Shown here piece after piece: positions 1-13,344 of a stretch of 64,000 nt of DNA. The first letter of the stretch is position 1, and each line of letters opens with the position of its first letter. The stretch spans positions 11,656,001 to 11,720,000 of the forward strand of contig OX637293.1 of the NCBI GenBank assembly GCA_951799445.1, read 5' to 3'. The DNA is from Pseudisothecium myosuroides (lineage: Eukaryota; Streptophyta; Bryopsida; Hypnales; Lembophyllaceae). Position numbers and translations under genes: made by a program. The notes beneath the pieces are model-generated. The model did not search any database. It was given only the letters and a program-made list of their open reading frames with translations, and had not been told where the DNA came from.

Positions 1-73
1 TATAGCCGCTGCGCTGTGACTCCATCAATTCTTTCGGAGGTCGGAAGGTGGTCGCGAGCACGAGCGGGTCGCC

Positions 74-1268
<1,195 letters not shown>

Positions 1269-2187
1269 GCGCAGTAGCTGTGCGCCCTTCCATATCAGTA
1301 AAGATGATGAATTATCCTTTTGTTTCTGACAGTGTTGTCGTTCGAACTTGCTCTGGTTGTACATTCCGTGTCTTTTCTGTGTGGGGTTTCATCATTTTTG
1401 TGAGGGTTTCAACCTTCCGTTTCTTCACTGCACTTCGATGACACTGTCGGGTTCTTGCTCTGTTGGAATTAGTTTATCGAGTTCTTGACATGCTACTGGC
1501 GTTTTTTGTGAAGATATCCTGTAGTCAGTTATTTTCGTCCATACGAACAGTAACATGAGATGTGTTTTTTCGCGACGCTTCACTGGAAGGCCTTTGCTTG
1601 TAGAGCACGGATAGGATGTGTGTCTCCTTGCTAGAATCTCAGTGTTCGTGGGTGACTGCGCTCGTACTGCCGTTTTTGAGATGATTAGTACTGGAATTGC
1701 ACAATTGTTTTCTGCAGTACCGTGTCTTTGCACTTGGTAAGTCCAAACCTCTGAAGAAGTCGGTCGTACTGCAAGTTTTCTCTTCTGATGCACTCTGATT
1801 ACTGCATCGATATTCGTAGGGTAGCGGTTCTGTGCGTGCTGTTGTGAGGGCGAAGCGCGCACAACCTGTTTGCATCTATAACTTACTGGCTCACTTAATA
1901 CTCGTTTGACAGTGTCTGGCCTCCCCAAATTTGTCGTCGAGCTTTGAGACATTATTTTGTTTGATGCTGTATTTACTCAAAAGGCGTAGTTGTTGCAAAC
2001 TTGGATTGGGACCAAACTTTTTGATGTGGAAAACTATGTGGGATGCTGAAGGCACTGGGAATTTTATCACCCAAAGTAGAGATAGGAATGATGGGGATTG
2101 CCCAAATTTCGGGAATTTTATCACCTAAAGTCAATTTACAGTGAATTTTGCAAGGCAAATTTTCCAAAAGGCAAATTTTCCAACATG
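1269..2187. other. RPL23 downstream region, no gene seen
   Basis: This holds the presumed RPL23 3' UTR and intergenic DNA. No convincing coding region is visible. At 2056-2180 there are short degenerate direct repeats: GGGAATTTTATCACC occurs twice (near 2058 and 2112) and GGCAAATTTTCCA twice (near 2155 and 2170). Confidence 0.6.
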
Positions 2188-2461
2188 TAAGGTAGGTGTT
2201 CTTAAACCGCCACTGAACTTAAAGCGCCATCTTCAGGGTGTGTACATCTCCAAAATCAGTTATGTACCTTTGTGGAAGAAATGCTTTTAGAACCAAACTT
2301 TGTTCCTTCATAACTTTTGCATACAGTATCCAAATGTTGCGTTCTTTGGTGCGTTGGAACCTCCTTTCCCTTGCCAATAAGAATATAGAAGAATTTGAAC
2401 GGTCTAATAGTAGTAATTAGGCACAGGAGCAATTTGTGACGGTTTAAGGAGACCTATCTTA
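2188..2461. mobile_element. MITE family G, copy 1 (TAAGGTAGG ends)
   Basis: A 274 bp sequence with inverted ends. The left end reads TAAGGTAGGTGTTCTTAAACC, or its first 20 bases, and the right end is the complement of TAAGATAGGTCTCCTTAAAC. The interior matches 41005-41302, including a CATAACTTTTGCAT-type stretch and a CTTGCCAAYAAGAA stretch. It has no coding capacity. The terminal TAAGGTA motif is shared with families F and X. Confidence 0.7.
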
Positions 2462-2774
2462 TAGTCATGGAAAATTGCTCAGAGAGTGAATAACTCATGT
2501 TTAGTAAGTCATGGAAAATGAGGACCAAGTGTCATGGCCTTTGGGTTTGCATGTAGTACCTTAGCCAAAATTAATCACAAAAACTTTAGTAGAAATGACT
2601 CTCACTGTCTGTTGCACTTGGACCACCCTACTCACTGGCCATGGGGTTGTAGTTGGTGATGGGTGGCTCTACCATAGATTTTCTTGTAAATGTTCCAAGT
2701 TGGTACTTCTATTTGAACCAAACCTTTATTTTATGTATGAACACCCCAGTTTCTGGCAGTGTTTGGCACTTTTG
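2462..2774. other. Intergenic, no feature seen
   Basis: I see no gene or clear repeat ends here. Base composition shifts to higher GC near 2775, where I place the approximate left limit of the first piggyBac-type element. Confidence 0.4.
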
Positions 2775-5700
2775 GTACCATTGGCGCACGTCACACGCGT
2801 CCAAACAACTTCAAAATTCGGGATGCGGTGGACTACCACGTCTCCAATGCATACGACAATTTCCAGCCCATTTGACAGAGGCATCATTCAGTGGGACCGG
2901 CTGAAGTCTATGGTGCCTACCGTTCAGAAGCTCTTCATGACCGGATTCAGCCGTCCACACAGTGCGGCGAAACTGACACGGTGGCGGTTTCCATGACCTG
3001 CCTGAGGAACCCGCTTCATGTTCTCATGACATGACAATGCAAGTGGTTGGCAGTTGGGGCCCGACCTCGCAACTGTTACGTTGGAGCGACAGAGAACTGA
3101 AAGCAACACTTCGATGCCACCCCGTCGAAGCCAAGAACTACGCACAAGGGACGTTGACCGACACTCAAAAGACTCATTCAGAACGCTGTGTTCAAAGAAA
3201 CATTTGTTCAATTCAGAAGTGGTGAATTACAGGGCTCAAAGGACCCACAATTTGTCAGTACGCCGCTATTAGCCTACATATTTGCTCGCCTCCCACTCAA
3301 AACGATCACTGCTACGCAAAATCAGCATGCTACTACTGCCCTAAGGACGGACGTGCCCTGATTGAACAACGTACGATCCATGATCGGAAAAACTTAGAGG
3401 ACTCTGAACTGCCATGCTACACGATACATCGGTTCCAAGAAACTCGTATGGCCGCCCCTGCGACACCTTCGCAGCTTCATCGGGGACCCAACGTTGGACA
3501 ACGAGCAGAGTGGATCGTCGAGCAGGCCCAGCGACGTCGTCTTGAAGCTGATCGTCTGACACTCCCCGGCAAATGGTTGCAGTCGATTTTCGACAGCCAC
3601 ACTACGTACATACGGAATGCGGTGTTAGCATCTACGTAATCTCATAGCCCACTTCTGTGAGGCATGCACAACTTGAAAACAAGGTTCATCACACATGTAC
3701 ACGTCGCCGCACTGTCGACAGACTCTACGCTGCTTCGCTTTGCAGACGACGCACTGTCTCGGCCACCATGTCGTGGACCTCACACTGCAGTGAATGGAAT
3801 TGGGATTTCGATTCAACCGTCCACAGGTCGGTGGCAATGGGATGCATGGCTCAATCAAAGCCAACGCCACTGCATAATGGAATGCCTTCCGTCCAAGGAC
3901 CAGCGTTCCACGTGATGTCATGTACTTCCGATACAACACCCAAGATTTCTGTAGGGAAGAGTCTAAGACAATAAACCAGAGCTTGTGCCACGATTTTTTG
4001 GACCAAAACTGTACTATATAATCTCTCCTCATTTGGTCTATGAGATCCACTCCTCTCATGTACATTTGGTACTCCTCTTGCTGCGGTGTTGTTGGAATAG
4101 GGTCCCGACTGCCGTTCACCCACCTGTGAGCAAACACTCCTTCTCCAATTGGATCTTGAGAGGTGCTCAAGAACGTCACGGGCTTAGCATCGTATCAGGT
4201 CGTGGCTGCCATGCGCTGCATGCAATGCATTTGCCAGAACAGAGTACCCCGTCTGAACCCTAACAATATGGAAGGCATGCCTCCCCGACCACCATTCACA
4301 ATCCTTGTTGCCCAAATTCCCCTTTCTAAAAGTTGATCAAACAACTCGGGGCTGGTGAAGAAATTATCCACAACCACACAATGCCCCTTATGTGATAGCC
4401 CTTGCACCAGCTGGTTCACAACACGAGCGCCTTGATCGTGATCTGGTGTACCGTTACTACCTAAATACACCTGCAAGTTGTAAATATAACGACTAGGGTT
4501 TGACACAAGATACCATACTTTGAGGCCATACGTAGTGGGTTTGGCCTTGATGTATTGCCTGATTGGGCTGAAATGTCCTCTATAAGCAATCATAATCTCA
4601 TCTACAGTGACAAACTTTTCAGGATTCCAGAGCTCACGTCATCGCTCCACAAAGCTCTCAATGACCCATCTAACTTTACCAATTTTATCATAACCTCTCT
4701 GTTTCTTATCCGTTTCCAATGTTGTATTATCAACACAGTGAAGGCATCTTAGAATGCATTCAAATCTATCGCAACTCATCACACTAGAAATCAAACCACA
4801 GTGCCAGAAAACCTCCTTTCTCTAGTAATCTCGTATGGTTGGAGTTACTTTGAGCCCCATGAGAATCACTATACCGAGCCAACTTCTAAATTCAGCAGGA
4901 GTCACGTCGGTCCAGTTAGGGCCACCATTCACATACTGCGAAGCATACTCCGTGACATCCTGATGGACATATCGGTTGGTTTCTAGAACCATACGATCTA
5001 TACAAGCTTGATCCCAAAATAAATCAAAGAAGTAACAGACATTCTGCTGGCGTCGACAAACCGCTGTGTAGGTCCTGGTGTGAGGCCAGTGAGCTTTTCA
5101 CGGTCTCCTAACAAGGTGGAGGCATGCTGACCCCAAAAGGCATCAGCATAACGTTGTCTAACACTTCCTATCGGTTCTGCATTCAGATCTTCACCCTCTA
5201 CGAACTCCTGGTAACGATTGTAATCCAATCCATCATCACTAGACAATCTAAGACTGCGATCGTCAAAGAGCTCCCAATCTGAATTGGAATCGGCAGACAA
5301 AGTACCTGTGAAATCACTGAAATCCGCCATCCACTCTGCATCTTCTGAATCTTCCGTCCATCCATCCAAGTGACTCAGTGGAGGTGTGTCCATGACCGCA
5401 GCTCTCCTCGTAGCATCTCCTCCTAGCGTGTGCAGTAACTCGGGTGGGTACTCCACTGATTCAGAAGGTAATGACACTGAATCTTCCGACACTCCACACT
5501 GCGGGCACAGCTGTAGGCTTCCGTCATGAGGTGGCGACGTGCCCCTCCCTTGTGCAGCCGAAGGCCCTGCTCCGGTGTATGGTCGAGGCCGATCATCCCT
5601 CCACTCCAAGGATTGGCAATCAATAACCGCCACCTTTCTCCACCCAATACTTCCTCTGAATTCAATGCCATACCACTGGATTCCGTCTTCCCACCACCCC

Positions 5701-5980
5701 TGTTGCACGTCCCCTAAAAAAGTTTGAAGCCCTCTCCACTGACTGGGTTCGAATCCCAGTACATAAAGCGTAACCCATACATGGTCGGGAAGTGCCCCTG
5801 TTCCGATTGGAGGCACATCAATTAAGGCCAAATCGGCAACGGCAATGACCCAGTCTTGCACCCTACTAGCATTGGCAAAATCAGGCCCCAGTTGTTGAGC
5901 AACGCCCTCCCTTCTTGCCGACTTCTGGGTGGTTCGGGGAACTGTACCCTTGACTAATCCAAAAAGGTCACTAAATCAAA
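2775..5980 (-). mobile_element. piggyBac-type transposon 1, decayed, ends not resolved
   Basis: This GC-richer block in AT-rich DNA contains a minus-strand piggyBac transposase pseudogene at 3625-5975. The limits come from composition only: I find no TTAA plus CCCC termini. A possible degenerate left terminus, CTCAAAGGACCC, lies near 3234. It would give a more typical length of about 2.7 kb, but no partner end is visible near 5975. Its transposase differs substantially from that of the element at 33062-38482, so the two are separate lineages. Confidence 0.7.
3625..5975 (-). pseudogene. piggyBac-family transposase (DDE_Tnp_1_7), broken
   Basis: This is the cut-and-paste transposase that would recognise the element ends and insert at TTAA. 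Reading on the minus strand from about 5975, there is an acidic N-terminal region (many S, D, E) ending in LTGLTPGP near 5080. A one-base frameshift near 5040 follows. The catalytic domain then reads FFDLFWDQ, WLGIVILMGLK, VRWVIESF, VTVDEIMI, VVVDNFFTSPELFD and MRGVDLIDQ. The three catalytic aspartates are present (codons at 4600-4602, 4366-4368, 4045-4047). A C-terminal cysteine-rich finger, CVVCKAKQRRVCRQCG, ends at 3625. In-frame stops interrupt it at 4822-4824 (TAG), 4639-4641 (TGA) and 4195-4197 (TGA). Family membership is clear, and the gene is not functional as it stands. Confidence 0.9.
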
Positions 5981-6549
5981 GTAGTAGGTGGTCATATAGG
6001 TCTTATTGATAAAAAAAATATAGGTGATTTTCATTCATTTTTTGTGTGCAACTTTGTTAGGCATGCACATCTTTGAGTTGATGCAAGTCTTAATAGCTAA
6101 TGCAAGAATCTAGAGCGGTTTGGCTATTTTTTGGATTGTTATTAGATGCGAATAGAGAAAAATTTAGGGTTTGTAACTAATGTTGTATTGATATGTTAGG
6201 TTCCAATAGGCATGTGAGTGGATACTTGCACTTTATATAATATTTTAAGTGTAAATCTTAAACAATTATCCAACTAATACATTATTTGAGAAGAAAGTAA
6301 AGTTGTAAATTTGTTGAAAAGACAATTTGTCGGGTATGTCATTCAAAAAATCTATGCACAAACCCTTACAACGTAAAATCCAACTACCCTTTTGTGAGTG
6401 TTTGAAATCTACCATTAAGTTTAGACATTGAACATTATAAGTTTCACTTAATGAAGTTCTAAAAGACAAAAAATCTCTAAATTATTGTATGTTGTGCAGT
6501 TTTTCGATCACCCTTCCAAGCAATGGAATTTTTTTGATTTGCATTAGAT
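5981..6549. other. AT-rich intergenic, nothing recognised
   Basis: AT-rich DNA without a convincing coding region. The few short open frames lack family motifs. Confidence 0.5.
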
Positions 6550-6790
6550 GTTTTTTAGAGGGCTGAAAGGGCCATTTCAGCCTTGTTTTCCTTACTGTAA
6601 TGAAATGAACAGTGTTGTTTTTAGAATATTTAAATAGTTAATAATAATAATAATAATTTTATATTTTAAAAATATTTAAATATTATTATCTGACGTGGCA
6701 ATCGCTCTGCCATATCAAACTGTTGTTGTTGTCGAGTTCCCACAATCCAAGAACTTGGAGGAACTCAAGGGAACTCGTGGCCTTGTTTAG
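6550..6790. repeat. Dispersed repeat Z, copy 1
   Basis: Resembles 53995-54240. Both have a GAGGGCT start, an AATATTTAAAT/AATAATAATAAT tract, a TGACGTGGCA- or TGTGGCAG-type stretch, and a GTTCCCA stretch followed by an ACTTG motif. It is probably a fragment of one dispersed element, possibly an LTR. Ends and type are unresolved. Confidence 0.45.
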
Positions 6791-7615
6791 TAGATGAATC
6801 TCATTTAATGGTTTAAGACTCTCTTGTATTACAATATAATATGCAAAATATATTTGAATTCCACATATTTCATTTAAATCAATCTCTGGTCTTAAAAGTT
6901 ATGTTGATTTGGTTACTAATTTTAAAATAGTTGATTTGTAATTAATTATTGCACATTCCAAAATGATTAAGTATACTTCAATTGGGCTTTTGTAACAATA
7001 GTGATTCAAGCCCAAATTTTTCACAATCTTTTACTTGGATAAACTTCATCCACTAATAACTCTCAAAACCAAAGTTTAAACACTAGTTTGAAAATTACTC
7101 AAGGCTCTCTCAATATCTATGAAATTAATTTTTAAAATATACTATATAGTCCAATTTTCATTCAATACCTTATCTTACTACTAGTTTGTAACTCCATCCT
7201 AACCTATCTCATAGAATTTTAACTCAAACTTAATTTTTTTTTAGTATGGTATGTAATTAGTGTAAGCTCTAAGATTTCAGTTTAAATTCTAAATATCATC
7301 CATTGAGCCATCTTTTATTTGCATCTCGAGTTACTTTGTTTCAAACTTCATTTATTAAATACTCTTAGGGTTTCTATATGAATTAAGATTTTTTATAAAT
7401 TGGTTCAAAAGTCTTTAGGATAGTAAAATTACTTTGTCAATTTACTTCATTTTACAATTTTCCATTCAACATTGTAACCTATAAGTCTAAAACTTCATCC
7501 TAAAGTATCTTTTATAGCTTTTGTCCAATTAGGAGGTTTTTATTATACTATAAATCAGTCATGGAGTTGTACATGATTCTTTGTTGGCATAAAAAACTAA
7601 TCTAATATTTAAAGT
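6791..7615. other. AT-rich intergenic, nothing recognised
   Basis: No gene or defined repeat ends are seen. The sequence is AT-rich with short homopolymer runs. Confidence 0.5.
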
Positions 7616-7619
7616 TTAA

Positions 7620-8551
7620 CCCCTAAAGGTTTTTGACTATGTTTTCACCAAAACCGCTCCAAAACTGCCATTTCTAATACAAGTACCAAATTTTAGGAAA
7701 AAAACATTTTTGAACACATTTAACCATAGGATCTTGTAGTACACTAGTTTAAGAAGATGTGGATAAAATTTCAGAATTTTCCACCGTGTAGATTGCAAGA
7801 TCTTAGCATTTGAATTGACAAAAACCCTTTTTTTGTCCCTACGAAAAAACAGGCAACTGCCCTTCACAAGGTCACATTTGTATGAAAAATGTCCAAAATG
7901 GTGGTTACTCTTTGGGTTAATTTTTCAAGGCAAGTTGGCTACATGCTTGAAAATTTTCAGATCATTTGGAATTGTACAACATATAGGAAAAAAATAGTAA
8001 GTAGAAAGAGGTAGAAAATGACTCAAAACACTATATTGTCAAGAATTCTGTTATGGAATTGAAAAATGCCAATCCCAACGGTTGTAACGTTGTAATAAAC
8101 AATCTACACCCAATGTGTTGTTTTTTTCCCAAAAATATTGAAAATTGAGTTAAATAAAGGACTTCAAAGTTTATTTCAGAATAGAGGTCATAACTACCCT
8201 CAAACCAAAACTCCTCATAATTTTTGACTCATTAATCCAAATGGGATGATTTAAAGCTTTCCATGTATATATAAATCTATAGAACCAATTTCAAATTTTT
8301 ATTTTTTTTAAAAGTTATTATCAAAGAATTCTTTTGAGCTGCCCGAGCAGCCCACCAATCATGGAAAATTACATAACATGCAATAACTTTTTAACCATGT
8401 AGTCAAAAGTTATGAAAATTGTTGGGCCTTAAAGCTACACCTTGGGCACATCTTGTGTGAAAATTTCAAAGAAAAATAATAAAATTTCCATTTGTAGTGA
8501 GCTACCCAAAATCGCTATGTTGCCAAAAAATGGTGTTTGGTTCTTTAGGGA
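7620..8551. mobile_element. piggyBac-type MITE, family B
   Basis: A 932 bp non-coding element. Left end CCCCTAAAGGTTTTTGACTA follows TTAA at 7616-7619. The right end, GGTTCTTTAGGG, precedes TTAA at 8552-8555. Internal blocks are shared with the elements at 21705, 27799, 39283, 41356, 45052 and 51247, for example TTTGGAATTGTACAACATA and TAGTAAGTAGAAAGA. The termini resemble those of the 33062-38482 piggyBac. Confidence 0.88.
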
Positions 8552-8699
8552 TTAATCTTGAAACTTCATCCATCCATGTCTTTTATGATTTTTGTCCAAT
8601 TTTGAATTTTTATGATTTTTAAAATCAAGCTTTAAGATCTAGATGAATTTTAGATTACATGTACACTTTATCCTATTTTTTTTAGTTGTCAATTATCTT

Positions 8700-9095
8700 T
8701 TCCTTTCTTCTATTCGTCATAGTCAATGATGCTAGTATAGAGCCTAAAGCAATAAGCCTGTGAGCCCTAAACTCATGGAGCCTATGAACCTAAAAGCCCA
8801 AACATGAACTTATTTCTATTTTTTATTTTTTTTGGTAATTTTTTAAATATTAAAATATTAAAATATATCATTTACAATAAATTTTGGGACTTATGATTAT
8901 AAATTTTGTCGTGGCCATATAACCAATGACACTAGCATGCGAGTCTAGAGTGGTGAGCTTGCAAGCCCTAAGTATGGAGCTTGTGAGTCTAGAATCCAAA
9001 CTCTTTTTTTTCATGAATTTTTTTTAATTATTATTTAAAATAAAATTTGGGATGTATGACCACAAATTCAATCTTATTCTTATAACCTTGGGAAT
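8700..9095. repeat. Two-copy direct repeat, period about 196 bp
   Basis: Two related units begin near 8727 (ATGATGCTAGTATAGAGCC) and 8923 (ATGACACTAGCATGCGAG). Each continues with GCAAGCCCTAA- or GTGAGCCCTAA-type text, a TGGAGC motif and a following AAATTTTGGGA block. The arrangement looks like a tandem duplication. Similar words appear at 60205-60425. No coding potential is seen. Confidence 0.5.
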
Positions 9096-9191
9096 TTGGG
9101 GGATAGGGGGACTACCAATTGTTATTGCCATTGGAAAAATACCTTAATAGTTTAGGCTATGTGGGCACTTAATTCACCCACAACAACTTCA

Positions 9192-9731
9192 CCCCTAAGC
9201 GCTCAAACGACCATTTTATGGTCGCTGCCCGACTTCGGGCAGATTTTTCGGGCGAAAAATAAAATAAAATAATTTTTTGTTTTGTTTTGTTTTACAAAAA
9301 TTGGGTTGCCTTTCTATATTTATACTCAAAACTAAGATTGCTACGGTCAAACAAAAACTATAAGAAAAATAGCACAAAGAGTCTAGTATTTGCCTAGTGT
9401 TGAAAAACTTACTATTTGGGGAAAGTGTTGGTGTTCTCATTACTAGATGTTATGCATTTTTTCACAAATCAATAGAAACCACAATTTTGACCAATCAAAA
9501 AAAAATTCAAATGCTAAAGATAAAAATTGTATTTTTGGTGAATTTTTGAAGTTATATCTTCAAAATTCATTTGAAGAGAATCTAAAGAGAATTTTATAAT
9601 TTTAACCGTACGGATGTTTTCTACTTTTTGTGCTTCACATTATCTTCTTTAATGCTAACTTCAAAAAAATTACAAAACTTATATTTTATAACACATTTGT
9701 GTTTTGTCCAAACCCCTTGGGCTTTTAGGGG
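9192..9731. mobile_element. TTAA-type element, family E-like
   Basis: A 540 bp element. Left end CCCCTAAGCGCTCAAACGACC follows TTCA (9188-9191), and the right end GGGCTTTTAGGGG precedes TTAA (9732-9735). The left tip CCCCTAAGCG matches the element at 44284. Subterminal short palindromes occur (ACGACCATTTTATGGTCG, GCCCGACTTCGGGC). The left target base appears mutated. Confidence 0.7.
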
Positions 9732-9735
9732 TTAA

Positions 9736-10302
9736 ATGTCTATACAATTAGAAAATTCTTGTATACAGTCAAACTTCCTTTATTGTATGGGAACGGTGGA
9801 GAGTACTTTTTAGCTATATGCACATCAATGTTTTTTTTTCCGGCGATTTGGTGCAAAATTGCACCAAATTTTATGGCCTGGCACCACGCCTATAGAAAAA
9901 AATGGAACTAAAAAGGTGGAAAATTGCCAGAAAACTTCAAATATAAAAAAATCTTGGATGAAATTGCCAGATTCTGGATGAAAATTGAATTATTCATAAG
10001 TGATATGTGCTAATATGATATTTTTGATCTAACATGTGGATGAATGTTGAAATTTGGAGCACCACTATAACATTGAATATCGCCACTATGGCACTTCATT
10101 AAAAATGAAAAAAGAAACCCTGATGCACATATAGAAGTTCAAGTGCCAAAGGCCAATTCATTAAACATGCTCATGAAGTACCATAATTGTGTTTGATTGG
10201 TTCAGTTTGGTTGTTCAACTAAGAAAATCAATGATGTCGGACATAATCAACTCCATTGATGGTTTGTGTAGTAGACTTTATGCACATAAAGAGTACGCAA
10301 AT
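9736..10302. other. Intergenic with a small palindrome
   Basis: No gene is seen. A perfect short palindrome, TTGGTGCAAAATTGCACCAA, lies near 9849-9868. Confidence 0.45.
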
Positions 10303-11025
10303 GGGTGAATGCAAGAAACACTTGCCGATTTTGTTGCGTTTTTACAATACTCATGATTTTTCTTCTAGAGTACTATAAAATTAGAAAAATAATTTTTAAA
10401 AAACAAAAGAAATATGGCTAACGTATACACCTTTAAGATGAAGGTATCCACCAAAGGAAATGCATAGAAAATTTCTTTAGGCTAGAGAACTAGAAAAGTG
10501 CCAAATCTTAAGAAAATGGATATTTTGATGTATAAATTAGTTAAAAATAGGAAAAATAAATAAATACATAAAATGAAAATTGGCCATTTGTAACAACTCT
10601 ATGGAAATGGTCATTCACCCAATAAAACTCTAAAATGATATTTTATATGTTTCAAAATGCAAGCAGAAAGAAGCGCACTTTGTGGACTTCCACACCACAT
10701 ACAATTGATTATTTTAGAATTACTTTGGAAGATAGCTACAAGTCTATTGCCCTCCAAATTTCAACTCAGAATTCATTTTTTTGGGTACTAAATAGTACTA
10801 AAAACCTCCAAATTGGCGAGTGTGACATAAAATTGGGGGCTATTTTTGGATAGTTGACTATTTTTGAAAATTACCAAAAAAATTAGGTAAAGTGTATAAT
10901 AATCATGAATACCTTGCATATAAATCTTGAGTCATTTGGAAACAAAACGCAAAAGTTATAACCAAAAAACAAATCAAAATGCAAGGTGTGACTCAAAATA
11001 GTTCAGGTGTTTCTTGCATTCACCC
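10303..11025. mobile_element. MITE family D, copy 1 (GGGTGA ends)
   Basis: A 723 bp non-coding element with inverted ends. The left is GGGTGAATGCAAGAAACAC and the right is the complement of GGGTGAATGCAAGAAACACC. AAAT flanks both sides. Internal blocks such as AGTACTAAAAACCTCCAAATT and TACACCTTTAAGATGAAGGT (each shared in part) recur at 26638-27369 and 57022-57737. The superfamily is not assigned. Confidence 0.8.
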
Positions 11026-11146
11026 AAATATAGAACTACACTTAATTATGCAAGTAGGGAATTTGCATTATGAGAGGTTTCACTATAATAACTTCAATAA
11101 GGAAATACTCAAAAAAGAAGGGTGTTGAATAAGCACCCTCAATTAA

Positions 11147-12057
11147 CTCGTAAAGGACCATTATCCCTTTGCATGACAAATGGGATCTCAGACAGGATCC
11201 TACGGCCTCAATTTTTGTCCTGATTTTTTGAAAAAAAATTTAAGATAGAAAAATTGATTAGCTTTGTAGAAATATAATTCATTTTTCAACCAGTGCCCAA
11301 GAAAAAAATTACCTCCAAATAAACTCAAAACAGGGGAGAAGGGGCAACAAAAAAATTAATTAAATTAAATTATTATTCTTTTAAAGTCTCATAGATTTTA
11401 TTTTTGTCTATATGGAATTTTTTGATTCATTTCTTTTGGATTTGTTATGAGAAAATTATAGACAATCTTGTTTTTGGGGCAATTTGAGCATCTTCTTGAA
11501 AAACTAAATTGTAGGATTCATTTTTGAATGCAATATTTACAATTTTCAAAAAAGAAAGTTCCACATGGTTTAGTTTGCTTGCTAGAACAATCTCACTATT
11601 GGAATTAGTGCGTTTTAACTCCATATTAGAGATATTAATAATTTAGAATTTTCTTCTATCTCGTTCCTATTTCTACCTAACAATTTCTTTTAAGAATAAA
11701 AATTAAATTTTTTTTAAATTTTTTTCCCCCCTACACTCTCAACTCAATTATTCACCATAAAGATTTAAAACTCAAAACTTTGTAGTGCAAAAAATTAAAG
11801 TTAAGAAGGTTCAAAGTCAAATAATCTAGTCCCGTAGTGTACTGAAAAACTTGTTTTTTTACTTTAAATGTAGATATCTTGCAATCTATGTTATCAAAAA
11901 TTTTGAAATTTTTTCTACAAATTTTCATATTGGTTAGGTGCAAGATCCTACACTTGGATGTGCAGAAAAACAATTTTCAAATTTGTTTACTCTTTGCTAT
12001 AGGAATGTAAGTTTTGAGTCTTTTTCAGCAGAAAAAAAAACCTTGATCCTTTAGGGG
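11147..12057. mobile_element. piggyBac-type MITE, family A
   Basis: A 911 bp element. TTAA at 11143-11146 precedes CTCGTAAAGGACCATTATCC. On the right, TCCTTTAGGGG precedes TTAA (12058-12061). Internal blocks match the other family A copies at 20792, 47522 and 49060. The left terminus carries a few substitutions. Confidence 0.87.
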
Positions 12058-12645
12058 TTAAGGTAGGAGGCTCTAAAATTGCACGGGCATTAAGAATTGC
12101 CCCTATAAATGGTTGTGAAGTAGACATGAGGTGGTTCTAAAATTAACCTCTATAGTCATTGAATGAATCAAGGAAAAAAACATTATTAATTGCAAGAGCC
12201 AATCATTCTCTTTGCTTTCCCTATCTCTCTTTAGAATTGCAAGTGAACGGTTTATGGAAAACCAAAGGTCATGAATAGGGACCTACGATCCAACTCGTTT
12301 GATAATTCATAAGTAATTGAAAAATGCTTGGAAAATTACAAAACCAATTTTGTTAGATTCCTCATCTATTTCTCTTTGTCTAAAAATTGAGCTAAAAATA
12401 TTCCCATTCAAAGAAATACATGAAAAAGATAGACTAGCCTTTAGATGTGGGGATTTTGAGTGCCCTACCTTATTTCTTCATTTGCTTTGATTTCTAGGGA
12501 TCATATGATTGCATCCTTAGAAAATAAAATAAAGTAAATTCTCCTGAAATGCATGGAAAAATGGAGCATACCGGAAGCAATGAATTTTTCATGTTCTTTC
12601 CATGATCATAAGGCCCCTCATGTCCTTTAAGGATTAATCAAGTTG
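12058..12645. repeat. Degenerate repeat remnants next to family A element
   Basis: The TTAA closing the family A element is also the start of a family F-like terminus, TTAAGGTAGGAGGCTCTAAAA. No matching right end is clear. A separate right-end-like motif, TGTCCTTTAAGGATTAA, ends at 12637. I read this as overlapping old insertions whose limits cannot be resolved by eye. Confidence 0.4.
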
Positions 12646-12961
12646 TAAGGTAGGAGGCTCAAAAATGGAGCATCTAAGCGCTGAAACTGAATTTTGGGGA
12701 GATAAAACATCTTGAAATATTTTTCAATAAATTTTCCTTGAAAGACAAGTGAAATTGATATTTCACCCAAGTCGTTTCGTCTTTTTTGGACCTTTGTGGA
12801 ATTAGCTACAAATTTTTGAAGTTGGAAAAAAGTGATCATTTGCAGTCATCAAAAGCAACCACCTCTTGAAATGTGCATGGTCGGTACATTGAAGAAAGCA
12901 AAATGTCTCTCTAAGTCAGGTCCGCTTTTAATGCCCGCTCTGTTTTACAACCTCCTACCTA
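12646..12961. mobile_element. MITE family F, copy 1 (TAAGGTAGGAGG ends)
   Basis: A ~316 bp element. The left end is TAAGGTAGGAGGCTCAAAAA and the right end is the complement of TAGGTAGGAGGTTGTAAAAC. The interior shares CTGAATTTTGGGGAG, AAGTCGTTTCGT and AAAGCAAAATG blocks with 18006-18311, 47132-47463 and 49025-50254. Confidence 0.8.
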
Positions 12962-13083
12962 TTACCCCTAATTGGAGAATATCTAGGCTCAACTTCTTAC
13001 ATCTCCTCAGTTTGGTGCAGGAGTTGAAGGGCAGACCTTTGCATAGTTCTAGATTTAAGGGTAACAGGTTCAAATACCGCCCA
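12962..13083 (+). repeat. Possible tRNA-derived SINE fragment
   Basis: TTTGGTGCAGGAGTTGAAGG near 13012 resembles an RNA polymerase III A box, and GGTTCAAATACC near 13066 resembles a B box, with roughly tRNA-like spacing. The sequence does not fold as a complete tRNA. It may be a SINE head or chance; confidence is low. Confidence 0.2.
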
Positions 13084-13276
13084 GCTAAGAGCTGAAACTG
13101 AATTTTGGGGAGGTGAAATGTCTCAAAATATTTTTCAATAATTTTTCAAGGATTGAACTATTCAGATGTACATTTTTCAAGGAAAATTGACTGAAAAAAA
13201 ATTCAAGATATTTCACCTCCTCAAAATTCAGTTCCAGCCCTTAAATGCTTCATTATAGGATCACCTACCTTAACCC
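13084..13276. mobile_element. MITE family F, degenerate copy
   Basis: An inverted pair of CTGAATTTTGGGGAGGTGAAA-type blocks (about 13091 and 13215) flanks a short centre. The right side ends in a CACCTACCTTA terminus near 13274. The left terminus is missing, so this is probably a truncated family F copy. Confidence 0.55.
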
Positions 13277-13344
13277 AAGTTGTTTCATATGTTTTGGAGT
13301 ATTCTGAAATTAGTTATGCAATTTTGAAGTTGAAGTGGCATAAG

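Noticed and set aside
5744..5762. CTGGGTTCGAATCCCAG, a perfect tRNA T-arm
   Set aside because: No A box, anticodon arm or acceptor partner is found around it. It lies inside the transposase reading frame and reads as protein on the minus strand.
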